Under the pieces are notes generated by a model that had not been told where the DNA came from, did not search any database, and saw only the letters and a list, made by a program, of their open reading frames with translations. A DNA stretch of 64,000 nt from Rhizobiales bacterium 65-79 (GTDB lineage Bacteria > Pseudomonadota > Alphaproteobacteria > Rhizobiales > Rhizobiaceae): assembly GCA_001896885.1 (NCBI GenBank), contig MKRJ01000019.1, forward strand, positions 146,078 to 210,077, read 5' to 3'. Made by a program: the position numbers and the translations under genes. This document shows, piece after piece, positions 8,245-18,132 of the stretch (its first letter is position 1; every line of letters starts with the position of its first letter).

Positions 8245-8940
8245 ATGTTCTCCAATACGTTTCCGGACCGCGCGGTGATCGCCGAGACGGTCGCCCGGAT
8301 GTTGCTGGAGATCGAGGCTGTCCATTTCCGCGCCGACCAGCCCTACAAATTCACCTCGGGCCTGGCGAGCCCGGTCTATATCGACGGCCGCAAGCTGATC
8401 TCTTACCCGCGCATCCGCTCCGCGCTGATGGACTTCGCCGCCTCGGTCATCTTCCGCTCGGCCGGCTTCGAGCAGTTCGACGTGGTCGCCGGCGGCGAGA
8501 CGGCCGGCATCCCCTTCGCGGCATGGCTGTCGGACAAGATGGGCCTGCCCATGATCTATGTCCGCAAGCAGCCGAAAGGCTTCGGCCGCAATGCGCAGAT
8601 CGAGGGCAACCTGCCGGAGGGCTCTCGCGTGCTGCTGGTCGAGGATTTGACCACCGACGGCGGCTCGAAGCTCAAATTCGCCGAGGCGATCGGCAAGGCC
8701 GGCGCCAAGGTCAGCGACACCTTTGCCGTCTTCTATTACGACATCTTTCCGGACACGCCGGCGCGGCTTCAGGCGGCGGGCATGCGGTTGCACTACCTCG
8801 CCACCTGGTGGGACGTGCTGAAAGTCTGCAAGGACGAAAAGCGCTTCGACACGACCACGCTGGCCGAGGTGGAAAAATTCCTGAACGCCCCCGTCGAATG
8901 GTCGGCGGCCCATGGCGGGATATCGGAACGGCCGAGCTGA
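8245..8940 (+). CDS. pyrE: Orotate phosphoribosyltransferase
   Basis: Transfers phosphoribose from PRPP to orotate, making OMP. The PRPP-binding loop is clear as [13 protein letters not shown] at about residues 130-142, with [15 protein letters not shown] near the N-terminus and [10 protein letters not shown] as the flexible catalytic region. Its 231 residues suit the alphaproteobacterial form. ATG 8245 follows GGGGGCGAAG. It lies directly after pyrC, so two successive pyrimidine-pathway enzymes (PyrC, PyrE) are probably co-transcribed. No attenuator or uracil-sensing element is evident upstream. Confidence 0.96.
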   Translation: MFSNTFPDRAVIAETVARMLLEIEAVHFRADQPYKFTSGLASPVYIDGRKLISYPRIRSALMDFAASVIFRSAGFEQFDVVAGGETAGIPFAAWLSDKMGLPMIYVRKQPKGFGRNAQIEGNLPEGSRVLLVEDLTTDGGSKLKFAEAIGKAGAKVSDTFAVFYYDIFPDTPARLQAAGMRLHYLATWWDVLKVCKDEKRFDTTTLAEVEKFLNAPVEWSAAHGGISERPS

Positions 8941-9045
8941 CGAACGCCGGCCGGGGAAAAGAGTCTGGAAACAAGGGCCTGCGGACTTCCGGTGAATCGT
9001 TTTGGCGATCACTTCAAGTATGAGCTTATCTTGCCCTCTGGAAAG

Positions 9046-9177
9046 CTCCCCCTCTCCGTCGCGCTTCGCGCGCCACCTCTCCCCCTGAAGGGGGCGAGGA
9101 CGGGAGCCAAGCCGGCCGCCCGTCCTCGCCCCCTTCAGGGGGAGAGGTGGCGCGCGAAGCGCGACGGAGAGGGGGAG
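9046..9177. repeat. Large palindromic element with perfect 59-bp arms, family A
   Basis: Arms 9046-9104 and 9119-9177 are perfect reverse complements over 59 bases, separated by a 14-base loop containing GCCGGCCG. It fills most of the gap between pyrE and the convergent copper ATPase gene (8941-9208). As RNA it would form one very long hairpin. Related elements lie at 38779-38915, 39927-40047, 42571-42730 and 62867-62987. Confidence 0.9.
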
Positions 9178-9208
9178 GCTGAAATGACTGGGTATCCCTT
9201 ATTCCCCC

Positions 9209-11698
9209 TCACAGCTTCAACCCCCTCAGCCTCAGCGCGTTGCCGATGACCGATACCGACGACAGGCTCATGGCCGCCGCCGCGATCATCGGCGAGAGCA
9301 GAGCGCCGAAGAAGGGATAGAGCACGCCCGCCGCGACCGGCACGCCGAGCGCGTTGTAGACGAAGGCGAAGAAGAGGTTCTGCTGGATGTTGCGGATCGT
9401 CGCCCGCGCCAGCGTCCGCGCCCGCACGATGCCGCCGAGATCGCCCTTCACCAGCGTGATACCGGCGCTCTCCATGGCGACATCCGCCCCGGTGCCCATG
9501 GCGACGCCGACATCGGCGGCGGCCAGCGCCGGCGCGTCGTTCACGCCGTCGCCGGCCATGGCGACCTTCGCGCCGCCGGCGCGCAGTCGCTCGACCAGTT
9601 CCTTCTTGCCCTCCGGCAGGATGCCGGCGCGCACCTCGTCGATGCCGAGCCGGCTAGCGACGGCCTTCGCCGTACGTTCGTTGTCGCCGGTCGCCATGAT
9701 GATGCGCATGCCGCTTTCGTGCAGCGCCCGGATGGCTTCGGCGCTGCCCTGCTTGACCGGGTCGGCGACCGCGATCACGCCGGCCGCGCGCCCGTCGACC
9801 GCGACGAACATCGCCGTCTTGCCCTCGCCGGCAAGCGCATCCGCCCGCTCCGCCAGCGCCGACAGGTCGATGCCCTCCATCATGGCGCGATTGCCGAGCA
9901 CGACCGTCCTGCCGCCGACCTTGCCCTTGACGCCCTTGCCGGTGACGGCATCGAAATCCGTGACCTCGCCGAGCTTCGCCCCGCGCTCCTTCGCGCCCTC
10001 GACGATCGCCTCCGCCAATGGATGCTCCGACACCCGCTCCAGGCTCGCCGCCAGCGACAGCAAGCCGTTTTCATCCCCGCCTTCGGCGACGATGACATCG
10101 GTCAGCTCCGGCCGGCCCTCGGTCAGCGTGCCGGTCTTGTCGACGATGAGCGTATCGACGCTCGCGAAACGCTCCAGCGCCTCGGCGTCGCGGACCAGCA
10201 CGCCGGCCTGCGCGCCGCGCCCGGTCGCGGTCATGATCGCCATCGGCGTCGCGAGGCCGAGCGCGCACGGACAGGCGATGATCAGCACCGACACCGCCGC
10301 GATGATGGCATGGATCAGCCCGGGCGCCGGCCCGAACCACGCCCATCCCGCAAAGGCGAGGATCGCGACGGCGACAACCGCAGGCACGAACCAGGCGGAA
10401 ACCCGGTCCGCCAGCCCCTGGATCGGCGCGCGGCTGCGTTGGGCCTTCGCCACCATTTCGACGATGCGCGACAGCATCGTCTCGGCGCCGACCTTCTCGG
10501 CGCGCATGACCAGCGTGCCGTTGCGGTTCAGCGTCCCGCCGGTGAGCACGTCGCCTTCCGTCTTCTCGACCGGCACCGGCTCGCCGGAAATCATGGATTC
10601 ATCCACCGAGGAACGGCCCTCGGTCACCACGCCGTCCACCGGGACGCTTTCGCCCGGCCGGATGCGAAGCAGATCGCCCGCCTTGACTTCCTCCAGCGGC
10701 ACGTCGCGCTCCTCGCCGTCCCTGACCAGCCGCGCCGTCTTAGGCGCGAGGTCGAGCAGGGCGCGGATGGCGGAGCCGGTGCGCTCGCGCGCCCGAAGCT
10801 CCAGCACCTGCCCGAGGAAGATCAGCGCCACGATGACGGCCGACGCCTCGAAATAGACGGGTGCGGCGCCGCCATGGGTGCGCATCGTATGCGGGAAAAT
10901 GCCGGGGAAGAACGTCGCGATGAGGCTGTAGCCGTAAGCGGCGCCGACGCCGAGCGAGATCAGCGTCCACATGTTGGGACTGCGGTTGAGAATGGACTGC
11001 CAACCCCGCTCGAAGAACGGGATCGCGGCCCACAGCACAACCGGCGTCGCCAGCACGAGTTCGATCCAGACGGAGATACGTTCGCCGATCCAGTCGCGCA
11101 GCGGCAGGCCGACCATCGGCGCCATCGCCAGCACGAAGAGCGGTGCGGCCAGCGCCGCGCTGATCCGGAAGCGCCGCGTGAAATCGACAAGCTCCGGGTT
11201 CGGTCCCTCCTCGCCGGTCGGAACACCCATCGGCTCCAGCGCCATGCCGCAGATCGGGCAGGAGCCCGGTGCGTCGCGGACGATCTCGGGATGCATGGGA
11301 CAGGTATATTGCATCCCCCTCGGCATCGGCCCCTCGGGATCTGACCTTGGAGCGGGGCGATCGCCGAGATACTTGTCGGGATCGGCCTCGAATTTGGCCT
11401 TGCAACCGGCCGAGCAGAAATAGCGACCCCTGCCCCCGTGGCGAACGAAATGCTTCGCCGTCGCGCGGTCGACCTTCATGCCGCAGACGGGATCGGTGGC
11501 TTCCAGATAGGCGTCGGGGTCCTTGACGAACTTGTCGCGGCAGCCGGCCGAGCAGAAATGATAGGTGCGGCCGTCATGCCCGGCGGTGGGCTTGCCGGCA
11601 TTCGGATCGACGGTCATGCCGCAAACGGGATCGCGCACCACGGCGTCTGCCGCCGCGCCGTGCGTGCAATGACCGTGGTGATGATGGTGCTCGCTCAT
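9209..11698 (-). CDS. Copper-type P1B ATPase with two YHS domains and a heavy-metal-binding domain
   Basis: Heavy-metal-exporting P-type ATPase of 829 residues, probably Cu(I)/Ag(I). Domains in order: a His-rich start ([13 protein letters not shown]), two YHS domains (DPVCGM at about 22 and 68, each ending YFCSAGC-like), a heavy-metal-binding domain (TCPMHPEI...[10 protein letters not shown] at about 130-155), membrane helices, the CPC motif [11 protein letters not shown], the phosphorylation site [16 protein letters not shown], and [11 protein letters not shown] chose ATG 11698; an upstream in-frame TTG (11707) adds only three residues. A CueR-type promoter precedes it, but no cueR gene is in the window. 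Confidence 0.93.
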   Translation of the reverse strand: MSEHHHHHGHCTHGAAADAVVRDPVCGMTVDPNAGKPTAGHDGRTYHFCSAGCRDKFVKDPDAYLEATDPVCGMKVDRATAKHFVRHGGRGRYFCSAGCKAKFEADPDKYLGDRPAPRSDPEGPMPRGMQYTCPMHPEIVRDAPGSCPICGMALEPMGVPTGEEGPNPELVDFTRRFRISAALAAPLFVLAMAPMVGLPLRDWIGERISVWIELVLATPVVLWAAIPFFERGWQSILNRSPNMWTLISLGVGAAYGYSLIATFFPGIFPHTMRTHGGAAPVYFEASAVIVALIFLGQVLELRARERTGSAIRALLDLAPKTARLVRDGEERDVPLEEVKAGDLLRIRPGESVPVDGVVTEGRSSVDESMISGEPVPVEKTEGDVLTGGTLNRNGTLVMRAEKVGAETMLSRIVEMVAKAQRSRAPIQGLADRVSAWFVPAVVAVAILAFAGWAWFGPAPGLIHAIIAAVSVLIIACPCALGLATPMAIMTATGRGAQAGVLVRDAEALERFASVDTLIVDKTGTLTEGRPELTDVIVAEGGDENGLLSLAASLERVSEHPLAEAIVEGAKERGAKLGEVTDFDAVTGKGVKGKVGGRTVVLGNRAMMEGIDLSALAERADALAGEGKTAMFVAVDGRAAGVIAVADPVKQGSAEAIRALHESGMRIIMATGDNERTAKAVASRLGIDEVRAGILPEGKKELVERLRAGGAKVAMAGDGVNDAPALAAADVGVAMGTGADVAMESAGITLVKGDLGGIVRARTLARATIRNIQQNLFFAFVYNALGVPVAAGVLYPFFGALLSPMIAAAAMSLSSVSVIGNALRLRGLKL

Positions 11699-11733
11699 AT
11701 CGTTCAACGTCCGGATTCTCCAATGTTGGAGCA

Positions 11734-11764
11734 GACGTAGTCATTCCAGTCACTGGAAGGTCAA
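11734..11764 (-). promoter_or_regulatory. CueR/MerR-type copper-responsive promoter
   Basis: Minus strand: -35 TTGACC (11759-11764), a 19-base spacer with the dyad TTCCAGTGACTGGAA, then TACGTC as -10 (11734-11739). An overlong 19-base spacer carrying a CCTTCCAG/CTGGAAGG dyad is the signature of MerR-family activated promoters and closely resembles the known copA promoter. It lies about 36 bases upstream of the ATPase start. Copper induction by a distant CueR is therefore likely. Confidence 0.85.
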
Positions 11765-11780
11765 GGGGACGTGGCACTTT

Positions 11781-11962
11781 CCTCGCCCCTGCGGGGAGAG
11801 GATAGAGAGCCCCCGCGAAGGCGAAGCCGAGCGGTCGGGCGAACTTGGTGAGGGGAGAGGAGCAATCAGTTGCCCCCTAACCCGGCTCGCGGAGCTTGTC
11901 CTCGGGCCGGCCAAAGGCCGTACCCGGGGGCTCGCCACCCTCTTCCGTCGGGGAGAGGAGGA
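11781..11962. repeat. Composite intergenic palindromic repeat, including inverted family B copy
   Basis: Between the copper ATPase promoter and the dipeptidase gene. The left part carries the CTCGCCCC/GGGGAGAGG motifs found in the other palindromes. 11884-11936 is an inverted copy of the element at 5990-6044; read in reverse it has GCCCCCGGGT, a hairpin CGGCC-TTT-GGCCG, then CCCGAGGACAAGCTCCGCGAGCC. No open frame of interest lies here. Confidence 0.7.
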
Positions 11963-13030
11963 CTACTCCCCCCAGGTGCGCCTGAGCACACTCACCCAAT
12001 TGTCGCGGCAGATCTTGCGGATCGTCTCCTCGCCGTAGCCGGCGGCGCGGAAGGCTTCGACCAGCTTCGGCAAGCCAGCGACATCGCCGATTTCGGCCGG
12101 AATGACGGCGCCGTCGAAATCGGAGCCCAGGCCGACGCCGTCGACGCCCAGTATCCCGATCAGGTGGTCGGCATGGCGCACCATCTGCTCGAGCGGGGTG
12201 TCGGCGTTCATCCGGCCGTCCTCGCGCAGGAAGCTGGTCGCGTAGTTGATGCCCGCCAGTCCGCCGCTGTCGCGGATGGCGCGGAGCTGGTCGTCGGTGA
12301 GGTTGCGCGAATGTGGCGACACCGCATGCGCATTGGAGTGGCTGGCGACGAGCGGTGCGTCGGAGAGCTTCGCCACGTCCCAGAAGCCTTTTTCGTTGAG
12401 ATGCGAGAGGTCGATCAGGATCTTGAACTCGTTGCAGGCCCTGACCAGCGCCTTGCCGGCGTCGGTGAGACCGGGGCCGGTGTCGGGCGTGCTCGGGAAG
12501 CGGAACGGCACGCCGTGGCCGAAGATGTTGGACCGGCTCCACACAGGCCCGATCGAGCGCAGTCCGGCCTGGTAGAGGATGTCGAGCATCCTGAGATCGG
12601 CGTCGATCGGCTCGGCGCCCTCGATATGGAGCACCGCCGCCAATGCGTCCGCCTCGGCCGCGCGGTCGATATCGGCGGCGCTGCGGCAGATCCTGACCTT
12701 TCCCTTCGACGCGCGCTCTATGCGGAACAGACCGGCGATCATGGCGATCGCGGCCTGCTGCGCGTCGGTCAGCGTGAGATCGGGCGGCAGAGGTACATCG
12801 TAGCGGCTGTCCTTCATCAATTGCTCGTTGCCGGGGCCGCGTTCGATGGGCGGACAGAAGACGGCGAAGAGACCGCCGGTGAAGCCGCCCCGGCGCGCCC
12901 GTGGCAGGTCGAGATGCCCTTTGTCGGTGCCTTCGAGAAAGGCTTGCACCCCGGCCGCGTGGTCGCCCTTGTGCATGAGGCGGAGGAGGACGTCGTTGTG
13001 TCCGTCGAAAATCGGTATGGGATGTGTCAT
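11963..13030 (-). CDS. Membrane dipeptidase family protein (peptidase M19)
   Basis: Zinc-dependent dipeptidase of the renal-dipeptidase family, 355 residues. Metal-site motifs visible: FDGHNDVLL at the N-terminus (HxD), a glutamate in IEGAEPID, the His pair region SHSNAHAVSPHSRNLTD, and GLGSDFDGAVIP. I start at ATG 13030 (MTHPIPIFDGHND); the longer open frame only adds residues that run into the divergent gene. No signal peptide follows from this start, so it is probably cytoplasmic. Related enzymes hydrolyse D- or L-dipeptides; the real substrate is unknown. It is divergent from the BKACE gene with 55 bases between starts. Confidence 0.9.
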   Translation of the reverse strand: MTHPIPIFDGHNDVLLRLMHKGDHAAGVQAFLEGTDKGHLDLPRARRGGFTGGLFAVFCPPIERGPGNEQLMKDSRYDVPLPPDLTLTDAQQAAIAMIAGLFRIERASKGKVRICRSAADIDRAAEADALAAVLHIEGAEPIDADLRMLDILYQAGLRSIGPVWSRSNIFGHGVPFRFPSTPDTGPGLTDAGKALVRACNEFKILIDLSHLNEKGFWDVAKLSDAPLVASHSNAHAVSPHSRNLTDDQLRAIRDSGGLAGINYATSFLREDGRMNADTPLEQMVRHADHLIGILGVDGVGLGSDFDGAVIPAEIGDVAGLPKLVEAFRAAGYGEETIRKICRDNWVSVLRRTWGE

Positions 13031-13085
13031 GGAAGAAGGATTAGGCAAGGGAGCGGCGGCAGGCAACAGCCGAGACGGACAGACG

Positions 13086-13910
13086 ATGAATAACAGCAGC
13101 GTAGCCATCGCGGTCGCGCCGAATGGCGGCCGCAAGACCAGGGCGGACCATCCGGCGCTGCCGCTCACGCCGGTCGAACTTGCCGCTGCGGCGGCGGAGT
13201 GCCTGGAAGCGGGCGCGGCGATGATCCATGTCCATGTGCGCGACGCCGACGCCCGCCATCTGCTCGACCCTGATGCCTACCGCGCCGCGACCGCCGCCAT
13301 CCGCGACGCGGTCGGCGACCGGCTCGTCGTCCAGATCACCAGCGAAGCGCTCGGCGTCTACAAGCCCGAGGAGCAGATGCGCGTCGTCCGGGAAACGCGG
13401 CCCGAGGCCGTGTCGCTGGCGTTGCGCGAATATCTGGGCGTCGGCGGCGAGGAGAAGGCCTTTGCCGATTTCCTCGCCTGGCTGGCGCGCGAGAAGGCGA
13501 TGCCGCAGGTCATCCTCTACGATGCGGAGGACGCCCGGCGGCTCGACTGGTTGCGATCCAAGGGCGCCCTGCCCTGGAATGACGTGCCGGTGCTCTACGT
13601 GCTCGGCCGCTATACGAAGACGCAGCAATCCGCGCCCGCCGACCTGCTGCCCTTCCTGGCGCCCGGCGAGCCGCGCTTCGGTCCGTGGATGGTGTGCGCC
13701 TTCGGCCGCGACGAGGCGGCCTGCGTCTCGACGGCGGCGCTGCTCGGCGGCCATGTGCGCGTCGGCTTCGAGAACAATCTTCTCTTGCCGGATGGTTCGA
13801 CGGCAAGGACGAACGCCGATCTGGTCGGGGCCGTGACGGCAATCATCGACGCCGCCGGACGGAGGACGATGACGGCGGATGAGATGCGCGGGGCTTGGCT
13901 CGGATCCTGA
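13086..13910 (+). CDS. BKACE family protein (beta-keto acid cleavage enzyme, DUF849)
   Basis: 274 residues, TIM-barrel zinc enzyme that condenses a beta-keto acid with acetyl-CoA to give acetoacetate and a new CoA ester. Seen: early VAPNGGRKTRADHPALPLTP, the zinc-binding HVHVRD, QITSEALG, and late RVGFENNLLLPDG with conserved glutamate. ATG 13086 is used. The family acts in lysine, carnitine and other beta-keto acid catabolism; substrate specificity cannot be read here. Neighbours give no pathway: a dipeptidase on one side and a sugar permease on the other. Confidence 0.9.
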   Translation: MNNSSVAIAVAPNGGRKTRADHPALPLTPVELAAAAAECLEAGAAMIHVHVRDADARHLLDPDAYRAATAAIRDAVGDRLVVQITSEALGVYKPEEQMRVVRETRPEAVSLALREYLGVGGEEKAFADFLAWLAREKAMPQVILYDAEDARRLDWLRSKGALPWNDVPVLYVLGRYTKTQQSAPADLLPFLAPGEPRFGPWMVCAFGRDEAACVSTAALLGGHVRVGFENNLLLPDGSTARTNADLVGAVTAIIDAAGRRTMTADEMRGAWLGS

Positions 13911-13947
13911 TCTTCATGGCGCGTCCTTCGATTCAAAAACCTTGAAT

Positions 13948-14880
13948 CTACTTCACAGCACCGGTCGACAAGCCCTTGACGATATAGCGTTCGAGCAGGA
14001 TGCCGACGAGCACCAGCGGCGCGATCGCCGCCGCCGAAAGCGCCGCCATCGACCACCAGTTGATGCCCTGCGAGCCGGTCTGGCTGGCAACCATCACCGG
14101 CAGGGTCTTGGCGTCGGATCCGGTCAAAAGCGCCGCGAAGAAATATTCGTTCCACGTCAGCACCAGCGACAGGATGAAGGCGGCGACGATGCCCGGCAGC
14201 GCGATCGGCAGGATGATGCGTATGAAGGCGCCCCATACGGAAAGTCCGTCGACCAGCGCCGCCTCGTCGAGCTCGATGGGGATCGAGTTGAACTGGTCGC
14301 GCATGATCCACACCACGATCGGCAGCACCGTCAGCGTGTAGAGCAGGATGAGGCCGATGCGCGTATCGAGCAGCGCGAGGTCCTTGTAGAGCACGAGGAA
14401 GGGCAGCGCGAGCACGACCGGCGGCAGGATGAGCTGCGAGATGAAGAAGAACAGGATGTCGTCGTTGCGCATGAAACCGAAGCGGTATTTGAAGCGGCTG
14501 AGGCCGTAGGCGGCGAGGGAGCCGAGCACGATGGCGAGCAGCGAAGCGCCGACCGAGGTGATGACGCTGTTCGCGAAGCGGCTCAGGAATTCGGTGCGCG
14601 GCGTCGATATCTCGAAGATCGTGTCGGGCGACAGGCCGAGCGAACCCCAGCCCTTCCAGTTCGGCATGAAATCGACGAAGGGGATGATGTGGCCCTGGGT
14701 GACGTCGACCGCCGATTTGAAGGAGGTGGTGACGGTCCAGTAGATCGGGAACAGGCAGATGAACGTCCACAGGAGAAGCGCACCGTAGATGAGCACGCGA
14801 CCGATGACGTGCCGGATGCTGATGCCCGGCTCGGCAGGCGGGATCTCGAGGGCTGCCCCGGTGCTCAGGCGGGTTTCCAC
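13948..14880 (-). CDS. Carbohydrate ABC transporter permease, MalG type
   Basis: 310 residues, six predicted membrane helices, with the EAA loop DEAALVDGLSVWGAFIRIILPIALPG. It is the last visible gene of the second sugar operon (binding protein, MalF-type, MalG-type). No ATPase gene is present, so a shared or distant ATPase is needed. A short AT-rich hairpin (13930-13948, GATTCAA/TTGAATC) overlaps the stop and may end this operon and the convergent BKACE gene. Confidence 0.92.
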   Translation of the reverse strand: METRLSTGAALEIPPAEPGISIRHVIGRVLIYGALLLWTFICLFPIYWTVTTSFKSAVDVTQGHIIPFVDFMPNWKGWGSLGLSPDTIFEISTPRTEFLSRFANSVITSVGASLLAIVLGSLAAYGLSRFKYRFGFMRNDDILFFFISQLILPPVVLALPFLVLYKDLALLDTRIGLILLYTLTVLPIVVWIMRDQFNSIPIELDEAALVDGLSVWGAFIRIILPIALPGIVAAFILSLVLTWNEYFFAALLTGSDAKTLPVMVASQTGSQGINWWSMAALSAAAIAPLVLVGILLERYIVKGLSTGAVK

Positions 14881-14943
14881 GTGCCGCTCCTCCCCTCGAA
14901 GCCAACCGGGATGTTCTGAATCGGGCGAACCGTATATCGAGCC

Positions 14944-16059
14944 CTAGTCATTGACGCTTCTCGTCCAGTGCCGCGTGACGCGCAGGAGCACGGTCAGGAA
15001 GACGATGATGAGCACCAAATAGAACATGGCGAGCGCGGTGCCGTAGCCGACATTCGAGCGGTCGCGATAGACGCGGTAGATGAAGCTCGATACCGTATCG
15101 GTGGCTCCGCCCGGCCCGCCCGATGTCACGTTGATGACGATATCGGCGAGCTTCAGCTTGAAGATGACGCGGATAAGGACGGCGGTAACGGAAACCGGCA
15201 GCATCATCGGGAAAGTCACGCGCCAGAAGGCCTGCCAGCCATTGGCGCCGTCGACCTTCGCCGCCTCGGTCACCTCCTTCGGCATCGCCTGCAGGCCGGC
15301 GAGCAGCAGGATCATGATGAAGGGAATGGAGACCCAGGCATCCATCGCCTCGATGGCGATGCGGGCCGTCCAGGGCTGTGCGAAGAAGGCGGGCGTGTGC
15401 CAGCCGAGATCGCGGGCAAGCCGCGCCGCCGGCCCGAAGCGGTATTCCATCAGCGACTTGCCGATCATCCAGCTCACCGCCACCGGGCTCAGCATGAAGG
15501 GCAGCAGGAACGAGACGCGAAAGAACTTGCGCGCCCGGATCTCGGCGTTGAGGAGCAGCGCCAGGCCGAAGGCGATCGCGTATTCGACGATGACGGCGAG
15601 CAGATAGAAGCCCATGTTCAGGAGGGCATTCCAGTAATAGGCATCGTGGAACATCGACACGAAATTGTGGAAGCCGTTGAAATGCGGCCCTTCGGCGGAA
15701 GAGAGGTTCCAGTCGAGCGAAGCGATGTAGAAGCCGAACAGCGTAGGGAAGATCGCGACCGCAAGCGTGAAGAGCGCCGCCGGCAGCACGAAGAGAGCGC
15801 GCTGGCCGATATAGCCACGCGTGATCACCTGCCACGCGCCGAGCGCGACGGCCCAGACAAGATAGGCGTAGAGCAGCGGCCGCCAGTTGAGGAAGCCGAC
15901 CGGCGCGATCCCGGCCACATCCAGCACCTGCAGCAGCGCCGTGCCGACGAGCAGCAGCGTGGCGGCGGCCAACAGCACATGCCCGAAAAGCCTGCGGCCG
16001 GGCGCGATCGGATCGGCAATGACGATCTCGGTCTGGCCGGCGGCGACGGGCTGGTTCAT
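14944..16059 (-). CDS. Carbohydrate ABC transporter permease, MalF type, with extended N-terminus
   Basis: 371 residues, longer than usual for the family. Before the standard six-helix core there are about 90 residues with two or three extra hydrophobic stretches (HVLLAAATLLLVGTALLQVL and LLYAYLVWAVALGAWQVI). The EAA loop is TEAAKVDGANGWQAFWRVTFPMMLPV. It starts with ATG at 16059 and is preceded by a 199-base gap that contains a terminator-like hairpin. It pairs with the MalG-type protein 63 bases downstream. Substrate unknown. Confidence 0.9.
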   Translation of the reverse strand: MNQPVAAGQTEIVIADPIAPGRRLFGHVLLAAATLLLVGTALLQVLDVAGIAPVGFLNWRPLLYAYLVWAVALGAWQVITRGYIGQRALFVLPAALFTLAVAIFPTLFGFYIASLDWNLSSAEGPHFNGFHNFVSMFHDAYYWNALLNMGFYLLAVIVEYAIAFGLALLLNAEIRARKFFRVSFLLPFMLSPVAVSWMIGKSLMEYRFGPAARLARDLGWHTPAFFAQPWTARIAIEAMDAWVSIPFIMILLLAGLQAMPKEVTEAAKVDGANGWQAFWRVTFPMMLPVSVTAVLIRVIFKLKLADIVINVTSGGPGGATDTVSSFIYRVYRDRSNVGYGTALAMFYLVLIIVFLTVLLRVTRHWTRSVND

Positions 16060-16186
16060 TTGGCCACGCTTTCTTGAAACCTTTCAGGATCGGATGGAAA
16101 CATTCTGCCCTCCCGGCGGATCGCCTCGCCATCGGAGAAACAGAACCGCTTCCGGCCAGCCATGGAAGGCTCTGAACGGACGAATG

Positions 16187-16224
16187 AAAAAACGTCCGGC
16201 GGGCGCAGGCGCTCCCGCCGGACG
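16187..16224 (-). terminator. Rho-independent terminator-like hairpin inside the second sugar ABC operon
   Basis: Read on the minus strand: an 11-base perfect stem CGTCCGGCGGG / CCCGCCGGACG (16214-16224 with 16193-16203), a 10-base loop, then six Us (16187-16192). It lies 35 bases after the binding-protein stop and well before the permease start. Partial readthrough would yield more binding protein than permease. Confidence 0.8.
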
Positions 16225-16258
16225 GGACGGTTGCCGTTCGTGGGCAAAACGACGGCCC

Positions 16259-17938
16259 CTACATGCCGAGCGCTGCCTTGTAGAGCTTAATCTGGCTTTC
16301 GCGCCCGAGCTGGTCCGTCAGCTTTTCCCATGCCGCGGCGATCTGGTCGGCGCCTTCCTGCGCCTTCAGTTTGCCGGCGAAGATGTTGGCGAGAATGTCC
16401 TCGGCGGTGGAATAATACTGGAAGATGCCGGGGATGCGGGGCTCGATCGCGCCGTTGGGATGGTTGTACGAGTTGAACTGCGAGTCGAGATAGCTGGTGA
16501 TGTAGTCCTTGTCGTAGCCCGCGGCCACCCACTCGTCGATATGGTGCTGGCTGTTGCGGTAGCACTGGAAGCCGGACGGATAGGCGGAGGTCCAGAGCGC
16601 CAGGTCCTTGCCGCCGAGATGCGCGGCCGCGCTCCACGCAGCCTTCTTTTTCTTCTCGTCGCTGTCCACCTTCTTCATCACATAGATGCCCCAGCCGAGA
16701 TAGGCGAGGTTCGGCGCATAGTTGGGACCGCTGGAGAGCTTCTCCCATTTTCCGGTCTTGGAATTATAGACATCGTCCGAACCGGGAAGGATGGAGAAGC
16801 CGCATACGTCGCCGACGACCGAGCTGTCGCTGGTTTTCGCCGCCGCGCCCACGTCGCCCCACCACACCACCATCGAGCCGGTGCCGCCCAAAAACTCCGC
16901 GAAGCCGGTCTCGTTGGGATCGGCGTTGATCTGGTTCGGCGGCTCGGAAGGCAGCGCGTCGATCACGTCCTGGATGGCGCGCACCCAGGCCGGATTGTTG
17001 ACGCGCGGCTTCATGGTGTCGACATCGAAAAGCCAAGCCTTCTCGCCGGGATATTTGGCGTAGGCCGACGCGCGGCTGCCAAGGAAGTAGAAGCCGAAGC
17101 CGCCCCAGGGCTTGGGCGCGTCGAGATAGCCATAGGCGTCCTGGCCCTTGACCTGCTTGCCCTTCAGGAACTTCGTGACCGCCTGTACCTCCTGCCAGGT
17201 CTTCGGGACGCCCCATTCGCTCTTGTTCCCGGCATCCTTCCAGGCCTTGGCGAGGTCGGCGTCGGAGAAATAGTCGGTACGGTAGTTGAAATTGTGCGTG
17301 TCGCCGTCGATGGAGACGCGGTAGAGCTTGCCGTCCCAGGTGCCGACCGGCGCCTTGAGGTAGTTGACGTAATCGTCCATGTCGATGAGGTTCTTGACCC
17401 AGTCCGGCATCTCGGAGGTCAGCCCCCTGCCGCACACGTCGCCTTCGAAGGGCGCGCCCATCTCCAGCATGTCCCAGTCGATCGTGCCGGTCGAGATGGC
17501 CTGCTGCAGGCGCGCATTGTAGTCGGCCTGCGCGAGATCGATCCAGTTGATCTTGGCGCCGGTGTATTCCTCCCAGGGATGCAGGAAGCCGCGGAACAGG
17601 AAATCATGCGTGTTCTGGTTGTTGAGGCCCATGAAGGTAAGCTCGACGCCCTTCAGTTCGCCTTCCTTTACCGTCTGCTTGGTGCCGCCGAGGCAGAGTT
17701 CACCCACCTTGCGGTAATCGGCGTCCGTCGGTGAACCCTTGCCGACGCCCGGTATCTGCAGGATCTTCTTGCGTAGCTCGGTATCGAGTCCCGCCGCGGC
17801 GGCCGAAGCGGGCCGGGTGAAGGCGCCGAGGCCTGCGCCGTTGAGGGCGGCGAGGGCGCCAAGGCCGGCGGCGCCCTTCAGCATGGCGCGCCGATTCGCC
17901 TGGGCCGCCATGATACGGTTATAGACGTCTGGCTTCAC
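16259..17938 (-). CDS. Sugar ABC transporter substrate-binding protein with Tat signal
   Basis: Extracellular solute-binding protein, 559 residues, at the long end for the class. The N-terminus has a twin-arginine signal (NRRAMLKGAAGLGALAALNGAG), so it is probably exported folded. Segments such as NTHDFLFRGFLHPWEEYTGAKINW fit large family 1 binders. I chose GTG 17938, 6 bases after AGGGAGGA; an ATG ten codons later still precedes the RR motif. Earlier in-frame starts would add a long unsupported extension. It is first gene of the operon with the two permeases below. Confidence 0.88.
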   Translation of the reverse strand: MKPDVYNRIMAAQANRRAMLKGAAGLGALAALNGAGLGAFTRPASAAAAGLDTELRKKILQIPGVGKGSPTDADYRKVGELCLGGTKQTVKEGELKGVELTFMGLNNQNTHDFLFRGFLHPWEEYTGAKINWIDLAQADYNARLQQAISTGTIDWDMLEMGAPFEGDVCGRGLTSEMPDWVKNLIDMDDYVNYLKAPVGTWDGKLYRVSIDGDTHNFNYRTDYFSDADLAKAWKDAGNKSEWGVPKTWQEVQAVTKFLKGKQVKGQDAYGYLDAPKPWGGFGFYFLGSRASAYAKYPGEKAWLFDVDTMKPRVNNPAWVRAIQDVIDALPSEPPNQINADPNETGFAEFLGGTGSMVVWWGDVGAAAKTSDSSVVGDVCGFSILPGSDDVYNSKTGKWEKLSSGPNYAPNLAYLGWGIYVMKKVDSDEKKKKAAWSAAAHLGGKDLALWTSAYPSGFQCYRNSQHHIDEWVAAGYDKDYITSYLDSQFNSYNHPNGAIEPRIPGIFQYYSTAEDILANIFAGKLKAQEGADQIAAAWEKLTDQLGRESQIKLYKAALGM

Positions 17939-18132
17939 GATATGTCCTCCCTTTTGTCGTTCGTTCTTCGGCCGCGCGTGCTCGCGCCGGCCTTTCCTGG
18001 GATAGAGCCGGGCTGCAGACGCCCGAAGCGGATCATTGCACCTCCCGAGGTAACTGCTCGGCCATCGAAGGTGGCCGATGGTAGGGAGCAATTCAGGCGG
18101 AAGTCAACAACTCTCCCGCCTTCGGCAGCGTC

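Noticed and set aside
7024..9012. A 662-codon open frame opposite pyrC-pyrE
   Set aside because: Antisense shadow of two certain genes; no recognisable domain and a composition typical of a reversed coding frame.
8941..9208. CRISPR array or transposon terminal repeats
   Set aside because: The region holds a single palindrome, not spaced direct repeats, and there is no adjacent transposase or cas gene.
13930..13948. Terminator between BKACE and sugar permease genes
   Set aside because: GATTCAA/TTGAATC is a 7-base stem without a U-run; too weak to list as a separate feature.
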